Assembly: GCA_016199325.1 (NCBI GenBank)
Contig: JACQGW010000057.1
Coordinates: 1 to 10,943, forward strand
Direction of reading: 5' to 3'
Source: Chloroflexota bacterium
Lineage (GTDB): Bacteria; Chloroflexota; Dehalococcoidia; JACQGW01
Length of the DNA: 10,943 bases
The notes beneath the pieces are model-generated. The model saw nothing but the letters and a program-made list of their open reading frames with translations, did no database searches and had not been told where the DNA came from. Below, piece by piece: positions 7,718-10,943 of the stretch (its first letter is position 1; each line of letters begins with the position of its first letter). Made by a program: the position numbers and the translations under genes.

Positions 7718-7747
7718 CCTATATCATAACTCTGGTGGGTCTGTCAA
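7718..7747 (-). promoter_or_regulatory. Predicted sigma70-type promoter of the ABC-hyuAB operon
   Basis: On the minus strand a perfect TTGACA (7747-7742) is followed after 18 bp by TATAGG (7723-7718) inside an AT-rich patch, TTATGATATAGG, which stands out in this GC-rich DNA. An alternative -10 is GATATA with a 16-bp spacer. Transcription would start near 7711, leaving a leader of about 130 nt before the lipoprotein ATG. No other strong promoter is visible inside the closely spaced operon. Confidence 0.55.
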
Positions 7748-7764
7748 ACGACTCTGGGGAAGCT

Positions 7765-7804
7765 GCTGTCAGCGGATTCAGGGAACGGATTGAACGGATG
7801 AGAG
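7765..7804 (-). repeat. AATCCGTT-type interspersed repeat, copy B (inverted relative to copy A)
   Basis: Read on the minus strand this contains CATCCGTTCAATCCGTTCCC followed by TGAATCCGCTGACAGC. It aligns with 15-53 at about 35 of 39 positions. It lies just upstream of the operon promoter and downstream of the decayed gene, so the operon is bracketed by inverted copies about 7.7 kb apart. Dispersed intergenic repeat is the conservative call. Confidence 0.65.
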
Positions 7805-7813
7805 CCTGGTGGC

Positions 7814-7839
7814 TTGTCAAGGCGGGACTTCGTTGACAA
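7814..7839. promoter_or_regulatory. TTGTCAA-N12-TTGACAA inverted repeat, possible operator
   Basis: Perfect 7-bp arms are separated by 12 bp, just beyond the stop of the decayed gene and about 70 bp upstream of the operon's -35. The arm-to-arm distance of about 19 bp between centres suits a dimeric regulator. There is no T-run to make it a terminator. No regulator gene is in the window, so function is speculative and chance is possible. Confidence 0.25.
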
Positions 7840-8231
7840 CCCGCTCCCCGTTACTCGACGTACCGGCGGACATCGCCGCGCACCTGCTCGACATTCCGGA
7901 GCGATTCGCGGCGTGGCAGCGACAGGTAGTATTCGACCATCGGCCGATCGTCGGTCAGGATCGGGCCGGGGCCGGCGTACTGCCGGATCTCCCCCGGCCC
8001 GGCCCAGGCGAGGGCGAGCAGCGCGTCGAAGCTGCCGATTCCGACCGCGGCCAGCGCCTCGCGCGTCGTCGGATCGCGCAGCCGCCCGTCGAAGGCGGAC
8101 CGGTCGAGCCGCAGCGGGCGCTTGCCGCCGACGAGCAGAACGATTCGCCGGACGCGGTCGGAGAGCACGGGACCGGCCGGATGCGCAGCATCGTCCGCAG
8201 CGGACGACACCGGTTTCCCCGCACGGTTGGC

Positions 8232-8341
8232 GGGAACAGGACCCGGCGCGAGCGAAGTGGCGGCCTCGACACGGGTGACGCATGACGTATGACGCGCGAC
8301 GCGGGAACAGGACCCAGCGCGAGCGAGGCGGCGATCTCGAC
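8232..8341. repeat. Imperfect 39-bp direct duplication inside the pseudogene
   Basis: Copies at 8232-8270 and 8303-8341 both begin GGGAACAGGACCC and match at 34 of 39 positions by eye; all five differences are transitions. The offset is 71 bp, not a multiple of three. On the minus strand they read VEIAASLALGPVP and VEAATSLAPGPVP in two different frames. Between them lies the CGTCAT-type repeat. This duplication accounts for the frameshift in the decayed gene. Confidence 0.7.
8276..8295 (-). repeat. CGTCAT-type short repeat inside the pseudogene
   Basis: On the minus strand this reads GCGTCATACGTCATGCGTCA. The first 14 bases are identical to plus-strand 10490-10503, so the two copies are inverted and lie on either side of the second hyuB. 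It sits between the two arms of the 71-bp-offset duplication. Confidence 0.55.
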
Positions 8342-8750
8342 CACTCCGACGAGCAGGTTGAGCGCCGCGGCCAGGTGGAACGAGGTGTTGATGTCGAGGC
8401 CGCCGACCAGGTAGAGCCCGGCGAGCAACACGTCGGCGATGGCACCGGCGGTGTTCGTCGCGTACAGGAGGCTGACGCGCTCGCCAAGCCGCTCGGTCTG
8501 GAGGAGCGACGACTTGACGACGATCGACAGCGTCGCGCCCATCAGGGTCGTCGGGATGAGCAGGACGGCGAAGGCGAGGATGAACCGCAGGAGCGTCAGG
8601 ACGCCGAACTCAGGCAGGATGGCCGCGTACAGCGCGGCATAGAGCCGCTCGACGGCGGCAAGTGCGGCGGGTGTGGCCAGTGCCGAGATCCCCACCAGGA
8701 CCTCGGCCAGACCGTACCAGAGGATGGGACGTCGGTAGTCGGGATGGTCT

Positions 8751-8779
8751 TTGACGCACCTGTCGCAACTGTGTACGAT
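8751..8779 (+). promoter_or_regulatory. Predicted sigma70-type promoter of the orphan hyuB
   Basis: TTGACG (8751-8756), a 17-bp spacer, then TACGAT (8774-8779). Transcription would begin near 8786, giving a leader of only about 18 nt that carries the AGGGGGG ribosome site. It lies exactly where the homology of the minus-strand decayed gene stops. Confidence 0.6.
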
Positions 8780-8803
8780 GGCCGGGCACACAGGGGGGTG
8801 AAC

Positions 8804-10444
8804 ATGGTGCTGACCAGAGCGATTGATCCGATCACCGTCGAAGTCATCGGCAACGCCCTCTCCTCGATCGTGGAGGAGATGGGGATGGCGCTCATCCGGG
8901 CCAGCTATTCCCCGAACATCAAGGAGCGCCGGGATTGCTCTGTGGCGCTGTTCGACGCGCGCGGCCAGACGCTCATCCTGGCCGAGCACATCCCCATGCA
9001 TCTGGGCTCGCTGCTGGGCATTGTCCAGGAGATCACCCGGCGCTACTCCCCTGCCCAGATCCAGCCGGGCGACGTCTTCGTCGGCAACGACGCCTACAAC
9101 GGCGGCGGCACCCACCTGCCCGACATCGTTCTGGCCTCCCCGGTTTTCCACCAGGGCGAGCTCGTGGCCTACGTCGCCAACCTGGCCCACCACGCCGACT
9201 TCGTCGACCGGGGCCACGCCCACATCTATCAGGAGGGGCTGCGCATCCCGGTCGTCAAGCTCTGCAACCGGGGCGAGCTCCAGGAAGACGTCCTCGAGAT
9301 CATCCTCGTCAACTGCCAGGTCCCACCCGAGCGGTTGGCGGACCTGCGCGCGCAGCAGGCCGCCAACTATCTGGGGATCGGCCGGTTTCAGGCGCTCTGC
9401 GACCGGTACGGCCGGGCGACGGTGCTGGCAGCCGCCGAGGAGCTGCTCGACTACGCCGAGCGCAAGACCCGCGCCGGAATCGCCCGCATCCCCGATGGCG
9501 CCTACCACTTCGCCGACGACTTCGACAGCGAGGAGCTCGCCAACCCGCTTCGGATGGAGGTCACGATCACCGTTCGGGGCGACGAGATGCACCTGGACTT
9601 CGCCGCTCCGCCGCAGGTCCGGGCCGGGCTCAACATGGTCTGGACCGCCCTGCTGACCGCCGTCTACTACGCCGTCAAGACGGTGGTCGACCCGACCATT
9701 CTGCCCAACGCCGGCATGTACCGGCCGATCACGGTGTCGGCTCCGCGGGGAAGCGTCCTGAACTGCGCCCCGCCGGCCGCGGTGAACAGCCGCTCGCAGA
9801 CCTGCCAGCGGGTGGTCGACCTCATCCACGGCGCGCTGGCTCCGGCGGTGCCCGACCGCATCATCGCGGCCTGTAATGGGGCCAACACCGCCGTCTATTT
9901 CTCCGGCGTCGATCCCCGCTCCGGGAGCTACTACGTCTACATCGAGACCCTCGGCGGCGGCTTCGGCGCGCGGGCCACCAAGGACGGTCTGGACGGGGTC
10001 CAGGTACACATCACGAACACCTCCAACCTGCCGGTGGAGTGCCTGGAGGAAGAGTACCCGCTGAAGGTCGACCGCTACGAGCTGGTTGAGGATTCCGGCG
10101 GGCCGGGCCGCTGGCGTGGGGGCATGGCCATCCACCGCGAGATCCAGGTTCTGGGACACGAGGCGTTCTGCACCTGCTCGGCCACGCGCGTGACAACCAC
10201 CCCGTGGGGGCTGTTTGGCGGCAAGCCCGGCGCTCCCGCCGCCGTCCAGATCCGCCGCAGCCACGCCAACGGCACCAGGAGCAGCCGCAACCAACTGGGA
10301 GACGGCGACACGATATCTATCCGAACGCCCGGTGCTGGCGGCTACGGCGACCCGCTCCAACGCGACCGCGACCTGGTCCTGCGCGATCTCCGAGAGGAGA
10401 AGATCTCCCGAGCGCGGGCGATGTCCGAGTACGGGTTAGTCTAG
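8804..10444 (+). CDS. hyuB: Hydantoinase/oxoprolinase subunit B (HyuB family), orphan copy
   Basis: A 546-residue Hydantoinase_B protein with the domain over almost its whole length. Motifs are IDPITVEVIGNALSSIVEEM (7-26), SPNIKERRDCSVALFD (36-51), AEHIPMHLGS (60-69), GNDAYNGGGTHLPDI (94-108), AHHADF (128-133), IYQEGLRIP (141-149), GGGFGAR, NTSNLPVE, and GAGGYGDPLQRDRDLVLRDL near the end. It is closer to the usual HyuB pattern than the operon copy, but the loop after HHAD is short (FVDRGHAH instead of a longer Gly-rich segment). I chose ATG 8804 because GGGGGG lies 5 nt upstream, a promoter precedes it, and family homology begins there. The open frame continues leftward to 8282 only by chance. 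It has no hyuA next to it on its strand, so it may use the HyuA at 1782-3866, a distant partner, or none. It is only distantly similar to the operon HyuB, so recent duplication is unlikely. Confidence 0.93.
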   Translation: MVLTRAIDPITVEVIGNALSSIVEEMGMALIRASYSPNIKERRDCSVALFDARGQTLILAEHIPMHLGSLLGIVQEITRRYSPAQIQPGDVFVGNDAYNGGGTHLPDIVLASPVFHQGELVAYVANLAHHADFVDRGHAHIYQEGLRIPVVKLCNRGELQEDVLEIILVNCQVPPERLADLRAQQAANYLGIGRFQALCDRYGRATVLAAAEELLDYAERKTRAGIARIPDGAYHFADDFDSEELANPLRMEVTITVRGDEMHLDFAAPPQVRAGLNMVWTALLTAVYYAVKTVVDPTILPNAGMYRPITVSAPRGSVLNCAPPAAVNSRSQTCQRVVDLIHGALAPAVPDRIIAACNGANTAVYFSGVDPRSGSYYVYIETLGGGFGARATKDGLDGVQVHITNTSNLPVECLEEEYPLKVDRYELVEDSGGPGRWRGGMAIHREIQVLGHEAFCTCSATRVTTTPWGLFGGKPGAPAAVQIRRSHANGTRSSRNQLGDGDTISIRTPGAGGYGDPLQRDRDLVLRDLREEKISRARAMSEYGLV

Positions 10445-10455
10445 TGGCCGGCCAC
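10444..10455. other. 12-bp perfect palindrome at the orphan hyuB stop
   Basis: GTGGCCGGCCAC begins on the last base of the TAG stop. As RNA it could form only a 4-bp stem, so it is not a convincing terminator. It could be a protein-binding site or chance in GC-rich DNA. Confidence 0.25.
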
Positions 10456-10485
10456 GCTGATTGTGATGGATGCGGCTTGCCGGTA

Positions 10486-10527
10486 TCATGCGTCATACGT
10501 CATTCCGTCATGCGTCATTCCGTCAAC
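10486..10527 (+). repeat. CGTCAT-type degenerate tandem repeat
   Basis: Five to six head-to-tail 7-8-bp units of the form GTCAT(A/G/T)C(C) run through this tract: GTCATAC, GTCATTCC, GTCATGC, GTCATTCC, then GTCAAC. There are no spacers, so it is not a CRISPR. The first 14 bases from 10490 match the minus-strand copy inside the pseudogene at 8276-8295. Confidence 0.65.
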
Positions 10528-10698
10528 GTTCGACGGGCGCTACCTATCAAGACCACGGTGGTGGTCCACTGTAATCAGGAGCGGCCCCAATCGTCACCTC
10601 GAAGGCCACAGGACGGAGCATCCAGGTTCGTAGTTGGCGCTTCTAGCGCCCGGCTCCCTAATGGTGATTGTTCGCCTGGTCAATCTTTCCGCAAGCCG

Positions 10699-10719
10699 CT
10701 CCAATCAACCCTATTGGAG
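10699..10719 (+). terminator. Weak terminator-like hairpin
   Basis: CTCCAAT and ATTGGAG form a perfect 7-bp stem around a 7-nt loop, followed by TTTGC. The T-run is only about four bases counting the final stem-adjacent T, and it lies about 255 nt after the orphan hyuB stop. It might end that transcript or belong to an unrecognised small RNA; a firm call is not possible. Confidence 0.25.
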
Positions 10720-10846
10720 TTTGCATAGGAGTCGGCCATGCCCTGACGGGCGCCACCGGGTATGAAGAGCCATTCTTGCAGCAGGGAGGATAGTGGCCCC
10801 CCTGTTCCCTGGGGACACAGCACGGCAGTAGCTCTCAGCCTTGCCG

Positions 10847-10890
10847 GCGGTCTCCGGCGCTCTGCCCGGCGGCTGAGCGCCGGAGACCGC
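10847..10890. repeat. 16-bp perfect inverted repeat (strong stem-loop)
   Basis: GCGGTCTCCGGCGCTC (10847-10862) is the exact reverse complement of GAGCGCCGGAGACCGC (10875-10890), with a 12-nt loop. There is no T-run beside it, so it is not a standard intrinsic terminator. Its right arm runs straight into the direct repeat, which suggests both belong to one larger repetitive element. Confidence 0.75.
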
Positions 10891-10943
10891 TCCCTTATGG
10901 TCGCGGCTCGGAAAGACGGGGAGCGCTCCCTTACGGTCGCGGC
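10889..10943 (+). repeat. 19-bp direct repeat reaching the window edge
   Basis: GCTCCCTTATGGTCGCGGC (10889-10907) recurs at 10925-10943 with one change (T to C), offset 36 bp. The second copy is cut by the window edge, so the repeat may be longer or have more units. With the adjacent stem-loop it looks like a dispersed intergenic repeat. No coding potential is seen. Confidence 0.65.

Larger units (their letters stand above)
7851..8750 (-). pseudogene. Decayed fused membrane/spermidine-synthase-like gene
   Basis: Two fragments of one family lie in different frames. The upstream part (about 8745 to 8303) reads PILWYGLAEVLVG, IPTTLMGATLSIVVKSSLL and LLYATNTAGAIADVLLAG, matching the helices and PTTLMGATLP / LYAxNTxGA motifs of fused MFS/spermidine-synthase proteins. 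The downstream part (about 8270 to 7851) reads RRIVLLVGGKRPLRLD, AGPGPILTDDRPMVEYYL and ends at TAA (7853-7851), matching their C-terminal tail with its TDDRP motif. The first helix or helices are missing, with the break near 8750, where the promoter of the divergent hyuB begins. The whole Rossmann methyltransferase core is also absent. The two parts are shifted by an imperfect duplication with copies at 8303-8341 and 8232-8270; removing 71 bp would join them in one frame. No start or ribosome site is visible. Loss of the catalytic core makes enzyme activity very unlikely. Confidence 0.75.
10445..10943. other. Non-coding stretch after the orphan hyuB
   Basis: About 500 bases with no convincing gene. 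The only long open frames are extensions of frames antisense to or shifted from hyuB, and none has a ribosome site or family motifs. It is visibly less GC-rich in its middle (about 10540-10740) than the genes. It holds a tandem repeat (10486-10527), short hairpins at 10551-10566 (GACCAC/GTGGTC), 10636-10650 (GGCGCT/AGCGCC) and 10699-10719, then a strong stem-loop and a direct repeat near the right edge. No tRNA, rRNA or known riboswitch is recognised. Confidence 0.6.

Noticed and set aside
15..7804. Composite transposon or integron bounded by the inverted repeats
   Set aside because: No transposase, integrase, target duplication or terminal dinucleotide pattern is visible. The repeat units look like degenerate intergenic tandem repeats.
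7851..8210. 119-residue stand-alone gene starting at GTG 8210
   Set aside because: It is the C-terminal tail of a larger family, begins mid-domain and lacks a ribosome site, so it is part of the pseudogene.
8282..8803. N-terminal extension of the orphan hyuB (720-residue version)
   Set aside because: The extension is antisense to the pseudogene and polar/charged without homology. The promoter and AGGGGGG site place the start at 8804.
7955..10360. Open frame of 801 codons on the minus strand
   Set aside because: Its first two thirds are antisense to the orphan hyuB. Only the stretch from about 8750 downward has real homology, and that is reported as the pseudogene.
10486..10527. CRISPR array
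   Set aside because: The units are 7-8 bp, head to tail, with no spacers and no cas genes nearby.
10204..10728. 174-codon open frame running past the orphan hyuB
   Set aside because: It is shifted against a firm gene for its first half, then crosses a tandem repeat and hairpins; no ribosome site or motif supports it.

Overview
The window is GC-rich and looks like a chromosomal stretch from an uncultured or environmental bacterium, most likely of the Chloroflexota. That placement is an inference. It rests mainly on the solute-binding lipoprotein (7579 to 5852, minus strand), whose lipobox cysteine is followed by a roughly 55-residue Ala/Pro/Thr linker, a style common in Chloroflexota ABC lipoproteins. 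The short degenerate tandem repeats in nearly every intergenic gap suit the same kind of genome but prove nothing.

Layout. (1) Positions 25-7579 hold a tight five-gene minus-strand operon, transcribed right to left from a TTGACA promoter near 7742: a family 5 solute-binding lipoprotein, a DppB-type permease, a DppC-type permease, hydantoinase/oxoprolinase subunit A (HyuA) and subunit B (HyuB). Spacing is 73, 13 and 3 nt, followed by a 4-nt GTGA overlap between hyuA and hyuB. The simplest reading is import of a peptide-like or cyclic-amide compound followed by ATP-dependent ring opening (or carboxylation) in the cytoplasm. The exact substrate cannot be read from the sequence. No ABC ATPase gene is in the window. 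(2) Positions 7851-8750 (minus) hold a decayed fused membrane/spermidine-synthase-like gene. It lacks its 5' end and its methyltransferase core, and it is frameshifted by an imperfect 71-bp-offset direct duplication. (3) Positions 8751-10444 (plus) hold a compact promoter and a second, divergent hyuB with no hyuA beside it. (4) Positions 10445-10943 have no convincing gene. They contain a CGTCAT-type tandem repeat, several small hairpins, a 16-bp perfect stem-loop and a 19-bp direct repeat that reaches the window edge.

The most notable non-gene structure is in the repeats. A roughly 39-bp element built on AATCCGTT units occurs in opposite orientation at both ends of the operon (15-53 and 7765-7804). 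One copy supplies the last codons and stop of hyuB. A second family (GCGTCATACGTCAT) occurs in opposite orientation on both sides of the second hyuB (8276-8295 and 10486-10527), and one copy lies inside the pseudogene's duplication. A third GCGCGAAGGA-type tract sits in the operon's leader. I found no clear new defence or mobile system. The interest lies in the composite import/hydantoinase operon, the orphan HyuB, and the repeat-associated decay of the neighbouring gene.
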